NCBI RefSeq assembly: GCF_000247695.1
Contig: NW_004624751.1
Span: 28,392,252 to 28,456,251, forward strand
Source of the DNA: Heterocephalus glaber
Taxonomy: Eukaryota > Chordata > Mammalia > Rodentia > Bathyergidae
Length of the DNA: 64,000 nucleotides
Reading direction: 5' to 3'
Shown: piece after piece, positions 47,966 to 58,267 of the stretch
Layout: each line of letters starts with the position of its first letter
How positions within the stretch are numbered: position 1 is the first letter of the stretch
Position numbers and translations under genes: made by a program
The notes under the pieces: model-generated
The model's database searches: none
What the model saw: the letters and a program-made list of their open reading frames with translations, nothing else
What the model was told of the DNA's origin: nothing

Positions 47966-47987
47966 AGAACTTAGGCCTTCTGAAACA

Positions 47988-47989
<2 letters not shown>

Positions 47990-48020
<31 letters not shown>
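47990..48020 (+). repeat. (CA)n microsatellite
   Basis: About 15 CA units. Confidence 0.97.
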
Positions 48021-48021
<1 letters not shown>

Positions 48022-48556
48022 TTGGCAGGCAGCACTCTAAGAAGACCCCAGTGGTCCAGACCCTTGTATAATCTCTTCTTACATGAGGAATTTCAGAACC
48101 TGTGATTAAAGCCCGATGAATGCTGAAGGTGATAGAAGGGTCACTCCTTTGACGACTCCATGTTACATAGGACTCTGTCTTATCAGGCCAGCCTTGAAGA
48201 TGTGAACTTCCATTATGTGGGAGGACCTGTGAGGTTCCACTTGGCAGGAAACACTAGGTGGCCACTAATAGCTGAGTGACCCACTGAAGGTCACTGTGGA
48301 AAATGAGGAATTCAGCCTTGCAATGCAAGACACTGAATTCTGCTAACAACCAAGCAAGCTTGGAAGAGTACTGAGCTCCAGAAAGGATTACAGCATAGCT
48401 AACAGCTTCATTGCCTCCTGTGAAAGACTTTGAGCTGAAGTCCTATCCACCTGTGCCACCCTTTTCATGTAGAATATCTTTGAGATTAAAAACATGTGTG
48501 GTTGTGAATTGCTAGGTTTGTAGCAGTTTGTTATCCAGCAACAGAGGACTCCTACA
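48021..48556 (+). mobile_element. Ancient MaLR-like LTR
   Basis: 'GACACTGAATTCTGCTAACA' with 'ACCAAGCAAGCTTGGAAG', 'TCCATTATGTGGGAGG' and terminal 'GTTTGTTATCCAGCAACAGA' with 'GGACTCCTACAGA' follow an old LTR pattern that ends like MLT1 (..TTTGTTATGGCAGC..ACTAATACAG). Subfamily is unknown. Confidence 0.5.
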
Positions 48557-48715
48557 GATTTTGACATAAAGCACGTGCCAGGTATGATGTCACAAGGGTT
48601 AGTCCCTTATCTCATAAAACCTTTATAACAATTTTGAATTTTAGATCCTAGCATAACAACCATTTAATGGGTGATAAACTGGACTAAAAGAGAGATTTAA
48701 AAGGTTTAATTATAA
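48557..48715 (-). repeat. MIR SINE fragment
   Basis: 'CGTGCCAGGTATGATGTCAC', 'TATCTCATAAAACCTTTATA' and 'AACAATTTTGAATTTTAGAT' resemble the MIR 3' core in reverse complement; weak but in order. Confidence 0.45.
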
Positions 48716-49970
48716 TGTCATCACTGCCATATGTGCTAAAGCATTGACTCAAACTCAAAATAGGTTAGACCTGAAGGCAGTGATCTACTCTGCCTGACAG
48801 CATCTTCTCCAAACCCTTTCCTAATTGTATCAAAATCATACTCTTGGCTCAGGCCTACGCTATTGCAAAGCCTATTCATGTATGTGCATCATACATTTTA
48901 CACTATCCTCCCTTCCCCCAAATCATTCACCAAATCACATCATCACATTGTTTTACACTCTGTGATGACTCTCAATTGCCTGTGGAGGAAAGGCCAAACA
49001 AGTTGGCTGTCATGTTCCAGGCTTTCTGTAATGTGGTGACTTATCTTCAGCCAAAGGAAGTCTAGATGTGTTTGTCTCGGTGGGAGGAGGGGGAGTAGGG
49101 AGATCGCCAGAGGAAGTTGCCTCGCATCTTTGTCCCTTCAGCTCTTAAAGATGTGGCTAAGCTGTGGAGGAATAAGATTGAGTAGTAAGTCTAAATGCTA
49201 ACTGGCTTCTAAGCACTAAGGAGATAAGTGTGCCAGAATGGAAATCATATGGGCTGGGAATTCCCCTTCTGTTGACCACAGAAGGTATAGGCATAATCTA
49301 TCAAGAACAGAATGCTTGCCATACTTTGTTCATTAGCATTTAAAGAGGATGTTTGGCATCAGACAACAAATATAATGCTTGCAAGATCTTGGCAACAGAG
49401 TATTTTGTTAGTTAATGACAATCTGCAGCTTTTAAGAAAAAGACTAATGCCCAATGTTTTGTTGAAACTGTTTCATTTTCACTAACTAAAATGAAATGAA
49501 GCCCTTGCTCTTCCAAATTCCTCACTTCTAGCATGGCAATCAAACAGTAAGAAAAAAAGGTGAATATTCTCTATACAGCAGGGGGGAAAATTGCTTCAGA
49601 AACTAAAGAACCATCAAATCACGATACCCTAGCAAACCAAACCTGAGAAAACGAAATGACCAAAACAGGCTAAACATATAGTAGAAGTAAAAGTTAGAGC
49701 TGATACATCCTAGAGAAAATCAGGGAGCAACAAGTATCCTGTTGGCTGGATTACTTGTACATTAAGTATATATAACTTAATTGTATCCTGGCCTTTGTTC
49801 ACTATGTTACTCATAGTGTTTATCTTTGCAAATATCAGAATAGTGTTCATAGTATGATTTACACATACTGCAATATGTACACACTATTTTGATTTTACTT
49901 GATGCTTCCACCTTTAAAATGGATATGATTTGAAAATAAAAATTAATTTGTAAGTTTTGGTGGCTTAAAA
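48716..49970. other. Low-repeat unique sequence
   Basis: No exon or repeat recognised. 49230-49510 is repeat-free with balanced composition and motifs such as TTAGTTAATGACA and CTAATGCCCAATG. It is a weak candidate conserved element. Confidence 0.45.
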
Positions 49971-49987
49971 TGCAGTTAAAATACAAT

Positions 49988-50067
49988 TTTTTTTTGGTAA
50001 CAGATTGAACTCGGGATCTTGTGCTTGCAAGGCAGGTGGCAGAACCACTGATCTAAATCCCTGGCCC
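49988..50067 (-). mobile_element. ID SINE
   Basis: T-run, 'GGTAACAGATTGAACTCGGG', 'CTTGTGCTTGCAAGGCAGGT', 'CCACTGATCTAAATCCCTGG'. Flanked by 17-mers with one mismatch: TGCAGTTAAAATACAAT (49971-49987) and TGCAGTTAAAATAAAAT (50068-50084). Confidence 0.93.
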
Positions 50068-50084
50068 TGCAGTTAAAATAAAAT

Positions 50085-50324
50085 TTAAAATAACACAATA
50101 ATTTGTATTATCATATATGTATATGTAATTCAAATATCATATATAAAATTGTCATTAAATTATAATAAATTAATGTATATTTGTGTGAGAAAGTCTTGCA
50201 TATATATTTAAATATATAAAACTCAGTTTTAGGGTGAATAAGGTGAAACTGAAGCTTGTTTTTGGGAATACAAACTGGCACAGACCTTTTGGAAAACAAT
50301 TCTGTCATGAATATTTTTGCCTTC
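50085..50324. other. AT-rich sequence between two ID copies
   Basis: No feature recognised. Confidence 0.5.
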
Positions 50325-50341
50325 TAATCCAATAATTCTTT

Positions 50342-50427
50342 TCTTTTTTTTTTGGTACCAGGGATTGAACTCTGGTTCTTGAGCTTGTGAGGCAGGAGGT
50401 GGAACCACTGAGCTAAATCCTTGGCCT
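50342..50427 (-). mobile_element. ID SINE
   Basis: T-run, 'GGTACCAGGGATTGAACTCT', 'TTGAGCTTGTGAGGCAGGAG', 'CCACTGAGCTAAATCCTTGG'. Flanked by perfect 17-mers TAATCCAATAATTCTTT (50325-50341, 50428-50444). It lies 275 bp from the previous ID and in the same orientation, but its own duplication shows an independent insertion. Confidence 0.95.
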
Positions 50428-50444
50428 TAATCCAATAATTCTTT

Positions 50445-50774
50445 CATTTACAATCAGAAAAATGTTGAAAGCTGTAAATTTAAACACAAAATTATATCTG
50501 TCAATATTATTTACAGTAATAATATTAGATGAATAGTCCAAAAATACAGAGTAATAAATTATTTATATTACATCCACATGGCAGAATATCATTAAGCTAT
50601 TAATATAGTATCCACAAAGAGATATCCTGTGGCTAAAATAATTATGATTATTTATTTATGTATTTATTCAATCAATTTAATACATTTCTCATATGTACCA
50701 TTCATGGGCCTGGGTACTTATACCAAAAATGCTTCCAATCTGTCAGAGGAAGACCTAGACATAAATATATTATC
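50445..50774. other. AT-rich sequence
   Basis: No repeat call except a short TTTA-like run near 50648-50670. Confidence 0.5.
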
Positions 50775-50901
50775 CCCTTTTTATTTTTTAGTGTGATACA
50801 GAGTCTCATAAGCCACTAAATTCCCCAGGCTGGGCTCAGACTTTAGCATCTTCATGCCTTAGTCTTCTGGGAGACTAGGATTACAGCCAGTATTAATGCA
50901 C
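50775..50901 (-). mobile_element. Older B1 SINE, truncated
   Basis: 'TTCCCCAGGCTGGGCTCAGA', 'CATGCCTTAGTCTTCTGGGA' and 'GACTAGGATTACAGCCAGTA' are the reverse of a 7SL-derived B1. It is cut at its 5' side by the next B1. Confidence 0.75.
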
Positions 50902-51088
50902 ATTTTTTTTTTTATTTTGGGATTTTGTTTGTTTGTTTGTTTTAGTATTTTGAGACTAGGTCTCATTCTGTAGTTCAGGATGGCCTTGAACTTACTCTAT
51001 AGTCCAGGCTGGCCTTGAATTTGTAGTGATCCTCCTACCTCAGCTTTCAGAATGCACAGATTATAGGCATGCACTACCATGCCTGGCC
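50902..51088 (-). mobile_element. B1 SINE nested in older B1
   Basis: T-run, 'TTTTGAGACTAGGTCTCATT', two copies of a 'TATAGTCCAGGCTGGCCTTG'-like block (the internal duplication that defines mature B1), 'CCTCCTACCTCAGC', 'TAGGCATGCACTACCATGCC'. Direct repeats AATGCAC (50895-50901, 51089-51095) bound it. Confidence 0.88.
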
Positions 51089-51394
51089 AATGCACCTTTT
51101 TTTTTTTTTTTTTTTTGATAGAAGAATGCACTGAGAACAAATGGGGGAACAAAGACAGTTACAGTGACTATAGCTATGGTAGAAGTGAGGAGGCACTGAA
51201 GCAAAATTTTATGGAAAAAGCAAGGCTTATTGTAAAATCTTGAAAAAGCAATTCTGTGTTTTTCAATGAAGACAAAAATCTATATAAAATTTAAAAATTA
51301 CATACATCATAGCTATATTTGTGCCATGGAATTATGAGGGACCATTATTTTCTTTATTATATTTTCTGTTATTTCACAATAAGGAGGCATAATT

Positions 51395-52110
51395 GTTCAA
51401 GTTTTATTGAAACATGTGATTGACACATAAAATTGCATATTTTTGAGTGTACAATTCAATGTATTTACTTACATATATGTAGTTAAATGATTACCACAAT
51501 CAAAGTCATAATCATATGCATCACTTTATATAGTTGTTATTTCCTGATAAGAATGCTTGATATTTACATGTTCAGTAAGTTTCAAGTATATAATATTATT
51601 AAGTACCGCCCCATGCTGTACACTATGTCCCGGGTAGATACTCATCTTATTACTGAAGGTTCATACTCTGGCCAATATCTCCCATCTCCCTTCAGCAGGC
51701 AGCTCCTGGCAACTACCAGCCTACTCTCTGTTACTGAGTTTGACTTCTTGTTTTTAAGAGTCCACATATAGGTGAGATTACAGAGTATTTATCTTTCTGT
51801 GTCTAGTTCACTTAGCACAATGTCCTCCAGCTTTATCCATGCTGTTGGTGTTGTAAATGGCAGGATTTCTTCTTTTTTTAAGGCTAAATGGTATTTAAAG
51901 CTAAATAGTGGTATATGTTTTCTTAATCCATTTATTTACCTATAGACTTTTATGTTGTTTCTTGGGTATTGTGGGCAATACTGCAACGAACATAGAAATG
52001 CAGCTGTCTCTTCCAGAGACAGCTTTGATTTTATTCCCCTTGGGTATATGCCCAGAATGGGGATTGCTAAATCATATGGTAGTTCTAGTTTTATTTTCCT
52101 GAGATACCAC
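51395..52110 (-). mobile_element. L1M-type LINE 3' end
   Basis: Reverse-strand phrases in L1 order: 'GATTACCACAATCAAAGTCA', 'CTCCTGGCAACTACCAGCCT', 'GTCCACATATAGGTGAGATT', 'CACTTAGCACAATGTCCTCC', 'GGGTATATGCCCAGAATGGG'. The plus frame at 51487-51771 is antisense to it. A 10-bp perfect stem, AGCTGTCTCT/AGAGACAGCT, is at 52002-52024. Confidence 0.8.
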
Positions 52111-52164
52111 ATTGTGTCCTAGAATGTCTGTGCTGTGTATTTTTTTATTAAAAATATTTTAGGA

Positions 52165-52918
52165 AATAAACACTATAATTCCATTCGTTGATTCTTGGTA
52201 CTATTTCCTGTGCAACCAGAGTTTTGTTCAGACAATCCTTGCATATACCTATAACTTCAAAAGTTTTACCCATTTTATCATCCCACAGGTTAAGTGTTTC
52301 TCTTTTAACATTTAGTTCTTGATCCATTTTGATTTTAGTTTAGTACATGGTGAGAGATATGGGTCTAGATTCAATCTCCTATTTGACCCAGCTATTCCTC
52401 TTCTAGGCATCTTCCAGAAAGAGTTCAATATAGCACATTACAGTGATACATGCCTACCCATGTTTATAGCAGCACAATTTATAACAGCTCAATCTTGGAA
52501 CCAGCCTATATGTCCATCAATAGATGAATTGAAAAAGAAAATGTGGTATTTACACATAGTGGAATGCTACTCTGCCATAAAGAAAGATAAACTTGAGTCA
52601 TTTGTAGAATAACAGGTGCACCTTGAGACCACAATGTTCAGTGAAATAAATCAGATACACAAGCTTAAATATCTCCTGGTTTCTTTTATATGAGAAACCT
52701 AAAGTATAAATAAAGAGTAAAATGCAAGATAGATAATAGAGAGATAGATCTTTCTCAAAAGGGAAGAGAAGCAAGGGATGAAGCAAGGGGCAGAGAGGAG
52801 AGAATGAAAAAGAGGAATTGGGATGTGATAGGTACAAGCCCCACACCACAGAAGGAATGAAAACATTATGTACTGCCAACGTGTGCTAAGAAAAACAAAA
52901 AAGAAACAATAAAAACAT
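52165..52918 (+). mobile_element. Young L1 with inverted 5' segment
   Basis: 52165-52373 is L1 ORF2 in reverse ('CTTGATCCATTTTGATTTTA', 'ATGGTGAGAGATATGGGTCT'). At 52374 the orientation switches to the forward ORF2 C-terminus (residues 'FDPAIPLLGIF' then 'MFIAAQF' in the 52319-52612 frame) and continues through the purine-rich 3' UTR to an A-rich end. Head-to-head inversion is the product expected of twin priming. The 97-codon frame crosses the junction and is an artefact. Confidence 0.85.
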
Positions 52919-52984
52919 GGACGGATTTTACACTTAAAAAAGAGAGAGAAATAGAAAGCGACCTCTTAGATTCTGGGAGAAAGT

Positions 52985-53245
52985 TTGGAGCCAATGTCTG
53001 TGCCAAGGTTGCCAGCTGTTGGCACTCCGGATGCCCCACACTCCTGCAGTCAAGGCGGCGCTCAACATGCCAGCCCCTCACTGTTCACGCCAGCAGTGCA
53101 GTGCGGGATGCCAGTAGCGAAACACGGTTCTCCTTGCCCTCCTATTTCAAGGAGATTCCTATGGAACCATTATCTTCGGCCAAGGACCTTTCTCTCTACA
53201 GGATTACAGGTTAGTCCCGAGGATTCGTAGGGGCCAAAATATTCA
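52985..53245 (+). promoter_or_regulatory. Small CpG cluster with splice-donor-like site
   Basis: About a dozen CpGs within 250 bp (for example 'AAGGCGGCGCTC', 'AGTGCGGGATGCC', 'AGTAGCGAAACACGG') in a CpG-poor window. A strong donor-like ATTACAG/GTTAGT sits at 53203-53215. An 81-codon frame (52985-53230) is open through it but has no recognised domain. It could be a non-coding first exon, an unrecognised LTR, or chance. It lies just after the L1 end at 52918. Confidence 0.25.
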
Positions 53246-54045
53246 CTCTGACATCATGTTTTCCTTTACAAACCTTACAACTTTCTTTAGCTAAATAACA
53301 AAAGCACCCCACATTCTTATTTAGGAAACACATGATCAACAAAGGCACTTCTGAAGATGCCAAATACATTTAAATTTCAGTTCAGCTATGGGGTAGGACT
53401 CCTGCTTTACAATTTAAAATGTGGAAAGATTAAAAACAAGAACAAGAGATAATGGGATTATACAGTATATACAGAAGCCCAAAAAAGACAATCAGGAGAA
53501 AACTATGAACATGTTAAGAAACCAAAGCATTCAGTAAGAAGAACTAGGACCTTACTCAAATTCCATATTCATTAGTATAATTTCATAATACTCATCTTGA
53601 CTTGTGTATTCATTGGTTTGTGGTTGAAATCTCAGTAGTGTTTGCTTTTGAGGCACAATTGGGAAACTTGCACAGTGAGACAAAACCTAGGAACCAAGAG
53701 TCCTGAAGAGTTCTTGCTTATGGAAAAGGGCACCCAGAATAAACATTCAGGAACAGCAAGACGGAACGTAACAAGAAAGAGCTGAAGGGAGAAGGTCACA
53801 TGAACATATCTCAGCATGGACAGGACAACCTCTCTGGGTCAAAAGGCTTAGGAGGGCTGAGGAGGGATGACATTAAACCCCACCTCACTCTTTGTTGTAA
53901 TACAGTAACTGCTGACCTTATCAGCCTGGAGAATTAAATAATCATTCAAAGAGAAGAACAAGTAAATGGTGAACTTTTACTTTTAACTCATAAATTCTCA
54001 GGTGGTCCTGAGTGTCTTTGCATAATTCAAATGATACCTATCGAG
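53246..54045. other. No feature recognised
   Basis: Unique sequence. The minus frame at 53632-53817 is unsupported. Confidence 0.5.
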
Positions 54046-54049
54046 ACTG

Positions 54050-54490
54050 AGAAAATATAACAAAGCAGACACTGTACCAAAGAAGCTAGACATGCAAAGA
54101 TGAAGGGAAAATAGTCTGTAGTCAGATCAGGGAGATGAACATGCAGAAAAATAATTACACTACAACGTGATAAATGCTACTGGGTGATAACATTGTGAAG
54201 TGAGTTAAATCGGAGGAAAAAGAATCCCCCGGGGTGGGGGGAAGTAGAGGAGGATTCATATAAGACAGGACACTTAACCTGTGTCTCAAAAAATAATTTG
54301 AAGTTTGGGAAGGAAAGAAGACAGTAAAGGGCCTGCCATGCAGAGAGGAGATCGTGAACAAAGGCAGAGAAGCATGAAAAAGATGACGCTTTGTATGAAA
54401 AGTGTCAAGCAATTGGATCATACGTGGAGCACAGCACGGGGCATGATTAGAGAGGGACTCGTTTCAGGAAGCAAATGTGGCTGTGTTAAC
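54050..54490 (-). repeat. L2 LINE fragment
   Basis: 'AACGTGATAAATGCTACTGG', 'AACAAAGGCAGAGAAGCATG' and 'TGGAGCACAGCACGGGGCAT' recall the reverse complement of L2 ('..GTGATAAGTGCTATG..', '..GCAAAGGCACAGAGGC..'). Both frames in this region are LINE debris. Confidence 0.5.
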
Positions 54491-55064
54491 TGAAACTGGA
54501 CTGACACCACACAAGAGAAAAAAAAGAAAGAAAGAAAATCCGTAGCATAATCTCGCTCCCTTCATAGATGAAACACACTGAAAGAGATAACCAACACATG
54601 GAACTCAGTAGTGTATTAAAAACCATATCAAAAGACTAACAGACCCTCTGCGCAGCTGAGAAAGCTGGTTCATGAATTCTTTTAAAACTCCTAATCAAGT
54701 CTCATATCCTTCCGATTGTAGAATGTTAGATATTATTGTAACATTTCCAACATTATAGAAATACCAAAAATAGGAAATAAATTACCATGGAATTCTACTT
54801 TCCAAATGGTTACAGAAGCAAGTTCACATTTTTCTATACACCACAGAAGAACTCTAACTCTTGTTTCTTATTTTACCCCAATCTGTGGTACAAAATGGGA
54901 TTGACTTAGTTTATAACTTTTATAAAAAGGTGACAAAATTTTGAAATCTTCGTATTTGGGGTATTGTAAAGATATTTCTATAGGAAAAATTCTTACAGGG
55001 AGACTTTTCTGGATCAAGAAATATTGGTAAGCCATGAAAAATTGACATTAAAAAATGTACAGTT
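54491..55064. other. No feature recognised
   Basis: AT-rich sequence with an A/GAAA-rich stretch at 54515-54540. No gene supported. Confidence 0.5.
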
Positions 55065-55245
55065 TATGTGATGGATAATGTGGCTCACACCTCTAATCCT
55101 AATAGTCTGAGAAGCTGAAGCAAGAGGTTAGCATGTTCAAGCCCACCTTGAGCAACTCAGTGAGGCCACATCTCAAAATAAAAAATAAAAACAGTGCTGG
55201 GGATGTAGTTCAGTGCAAAGGCCCTGAGTTCAGTGCCCAGCCACC
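55065..55245 (+). mobile_element. Fused B1-ID SINE
   Basis: B1 part: 'AATGTGGCTCACACCTCTAA', 'TGAGAAGCTGAAGCAAGAGG', 'GTTCAAGCCCACCTTGAGCA'. An A-rich joint leads to the ID-like part 'GCTGGGGATGTAGTTCAGTG', 'CCTGAGTTCAGTGCCCAG'. Same architecture as 9080-9248 and 42667-42840. Confidence 0.8.
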
Positions 55246-55529
55246 TCAATGAATTTATAAGTACATACACACGGACACATATGCATATATTTTATGCTCT
55301 TCCCATCTTGTTAATGCAGAATACATTATCACTCCTTCAAATATTTATCTCCCTATAAAATATTTTTTCATTAATTTAACTTACTTCTTTGATTATTGGT
55401 AACTGTAACCATATTTTTATACATTCATTTAATGACCCTTCCATGGTCTTTTTGATTTCAGGGGGTTGAAGTAGAGTCTCTTTTTATTGATTTGTAGGGG
55501 CATTTTATTATTGTTCTTCTGGACTCTTC

Positions 55530-55790
55530 TAGGCCCTGGGGATGAGGCAGTGAACAGGACAGACTGCGCTTCCCTCAGGGAGTTTCCATGGGGGTTGTCA
55601 GTGGAGAAAGGAAATACATGTTAACCGTGGCAGTGCCCTATAAAAGTAGATCACTGAGGGTGATGAGAAATGCTCTTTTAGATGAAAAATCAGGAAAGGC
55701 CTCTGTGGGAAGGACAGCTGTAAACAGAGGTGTACAGAAGGGAGGGAATGGATGCTGTGATATCTCTGAGTGGCTTAATACTTTATTTGA
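55530..55790 (-). repeat. L2 LINE fragment
   Basis: 'CTTCTAGGCCCTGGGGATGA' with 'GGCAGTGAACAGGACAGAC', 'CTTCCCTCAGGGAGTTTCCA' and 'AGGAAAGGCCTCTGTGGGAA' match reverse L2 in order. The opposed frames at 55588-55899 and 55638-55862 lie in it. Confidence 0.7.
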
Positions 55791-56710
55791 AGTTATTTTA
55801 TTTATTAATATTATGAATTTAATAACCAAGTTTTCACTTCCCTTAAAACAAGAACTTAGCAAATTTATAGTCCTCTTGTATTATGCTGAGATATGTTGAA
55901 ATTTTTAGAAGTGAATTATTTCTTAATATTTCTCATGTATTTCTAGTTTAAGATTCTCTTCACAACTATTATATTTTACATACAGCATCAGTTATTTTTC
56001 ACGGTTTGAAATATTTTATTGCTCCATAGCTTCGTAGTTGTTTTCTTCTCTTTTAAAACTTTTATCACAATACAGTTGTCATTTAGCTACAGTACTTCTT
56101 TGACGATTCTTTTTTTTAAACATGCTTTTTAAAAATTTTTGTGCCTGCATTATTGAGACTCTCCAATCTAAAGTTTCACATGGTCCCTCAGTGCAGGAAA
56201 TAATTTTCTACTCAAACCATTCTTTCTCATGTCTCATCTATCTCTTATCTATGTCTTATATTTCCTTTCTACTGAATTTGCAATTCAGTACCTTTTTACT
56301 CTACACTCTAATTTCTGAAGTTGTATTTTAAGATTAGTAATTCAGATTGGGGCCACATCTATTTCATTATTCCTTCATTCTTCTTAAGGGTTTATTTTTT
56401 TGTATTTTTGATACTAAAAAATCTTCTTTTATAATGTTTTATTCCCTTTATGTGGCAGCCTTTATTCAATCAATAACATTTTAAATGCCATTATCCTTTG
56501 ATTATTATTGAGATTGGACAGTAGACATTTCACATTCTGTTCAACCTTTGTATTACAATGCCACTGAATGACACTGATCTACCTCCCCAGGTTAATTATC
56601 CTCTTGCAGTTGCTGACTCCTATCCTGTACCTAGTGTGCCTTCTTTGAATGACCAGAGTGATAAATGTAGCCAACCAATTGGGGGTAGACAGCTTCTATG
56701 GCCTATTTGC
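55791..56710. other. No feature recognised
   Basis: AT-rich sequence, no exon supported. Confidence 0.5.
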
Positions 56711-56714
56711 TAAG

Positions 56715-56885
56715 ACTGCTTAATTTAAATTCCAGCTTTTAACTTACTACCTTCATCACATACCTCTTATGTCATCTATAAAATAAAAATAAAAGTAGTA
56801 TTAGACCATGGCATCATTATGATGATTAAACAAGTAGAATACTAAGCCAGGCTTCTATGCTTAGTGAGCATCCAAATAGGGCTAA
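56715..56885 (+). repeat. MIR SINE fragment
   Basis: 'GTCATCTATAAAATAAAAAT', 'ATGATGATTAAACAAGTAGA' and 'AAGCCAGGCTTCTATGCTTA' with 'GTGAGCATCCAAAT' follow MIR 3' order. Confidence 0.55.
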
Positions 56886-57263
56886 CTCTTAAAGACTGAC
56901 AGTGTCATCTGCATGTTTTTCTTTCCTCATGTTGTGTAGGTCTGCCTGTAGGGTTTTCTGACATTAGAAGCTACCAGGTATCTAGCAAATCAGAATAATT
57001 CTCTTTCAAAAGATATAGGAATTAAATGAATTAGAAGACTTGTTTCTCTATATTAGGGTAGATGTTTGTGAGAGAAAGTGGCCTAGAAGAGCTGTGAGTT
57101 CCTCTCTGTTAGGTGGAATCAGCTCAGTACTGAGCTCCTCAATTGAAGAGAGCCCATAGGTGTGCCAGCTTCTTTTAGGGCATGGCTAGGTGATGGTGCT
57201 AGATCTTCTGCCAGCTGCACTGATTTGGACAAATTCAGCTCAGCAGGTCAGTCCTCTTTCAGC
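56886..57263. other. No feature recognised
   Basis: Unique sequence up to the composite L1 insertion. Confidence 0.5.
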
Positions 57264-57278
57264 AAGACTGGCTGCTGG

Positions 57279-58252
57279 TTCAATTTCTTTTCTTCAACTT
57301 CTTATAAGATTATTCAGATTTTAATATCTTCTTGGTTCAGTATGGTTATTCATGTGCACCAAGAATCTATCCATTTCTTGTTGATTCTCCAACTGTTTGG
57401 AGTACAGGTTTTCAAAGTAGTTATTAATAATCTTCAGGATCTCAGTGGCATCCATAGTGATTTTTCATTTTGAAAATGGATTCATCACTAAATTCTACAA
57501 GAACTTCGGGGTTGATCTAAAGCCAGCTCTCCTCAAACTCTTGTGCAAACTTTTTTTTCTTTGGTACCAGAGATTGAACTCTGGACCTTGCGCTTGCAAG
57601 GCAGGCTCTGGAACCACTGAGCTAAATCCCCGGCTTGCTCCTCAAACTCTTTAATGGAACTGAAAGGGAAATAGTACTCCACAAGTTATTTCTGAAAGAT
57701 GGCATTGACCTGATTCCAAAACCAGATGAGAATCCAAACAAAAATGTAACATACAGGCCAATCTCTTTAATAAACATAGATGCAAAAATCCTCAACAAGA
57801 CACTGTCAAGAAGAATGTAACAAATCCTCAAAAAGATCATATATCTTGACTAAGTAGGCTTCATCCCAGGTATGCAAGGATGGTTCAACTTAGAAAATCA
57901 ATGATTGTAACATACCATATAAACAGAAGCAATATAAAAATCTTATGATATTCTTATAAATGCAGCAAAAGCCTTTGACAAAATCAATACAATAATAAAA
58001 CCCCCAAAATAGTAGGTATAGAAGGACCTTATCTCAATCTGATAAAAGCCATTTATGATGAACCTCCTGCCAATATAATATTCACTGGGAAAAATGAAAG
58101 CTTTTCCCCCAAAATCAGGAACATCTAATTCATATATCTGAGTTTTAGTTACTATTAAATTATATCATATATCTTTTTTTGCCTCTTCTATATTCCTTTT
58201 TCTATTATTTTGCCTTCTTTAGAATTGATAAAACTTGATATTATTAAAAAAA
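57279..58252 (+). mobile_element. Composite L1: inverted piece, ORF2 piece, foreign tail
   Basis: Flanked by perfect 15-mers AAGACTGGCTGCTGG (57264-57278, 58253-58267). 57279-57466 is L1 ORF2 in reverse; 57467 to about 58122 is ORF2 forward (RT domain; residues 'RPISLINIDAKILNK' from 57749), interrupted by an ID. From about 58123 the sequence stops matching ORF2 and 128 bp of AT-rich unassigned text ends in nine A's. It lacks the usual L1 3' UTR. Stops and frameshifts make it non-functional. Confidence 0.85.
57543..57637 (-). mobile_element. ID SINE inside the L1
   Basis: T-run, 'GGTACCAGAGATTGAACTCT', 'CCTTGCGCTTGCAAGGCAGG', 'CCACTGAGCTAAATCCCCGG'. Flanked by perfect 14-mers CTCCTCAAACTCTT (57529-57542, 57638-57651). 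Eight extra bases (GTGCAAAC) lie between the duplication and the T-run. The 69-codon frame at 57445-57654 is LINE plus SINE. Confidence 0.95.
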
Positions 58253-58267
58253 AAGACTGGCTGCTGG

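Larger units (their letters stand above)
43205..47985. other. Longest low-repeat stretch
   Basis: Almost no recognisable transposons over 4.8 kb apart from the purine tract at 44855-44975, a 14-bp tandem duplication at 46371-46398 and a weak MLT1-like scrap near 46465-46530. No exon is supported. Two sub-blocks (43590-43870 and 44160-44350) are candidate conserved elements. Confidence 0.5.

Noticed and set aside
52002..52024. Perfect 10-bp hairpin AGCTGTCTCT/AGAGACAGCT
   Set aside because: It lies in an L1M element whose consensus already has a partial palindrome here, so decay can explain it.
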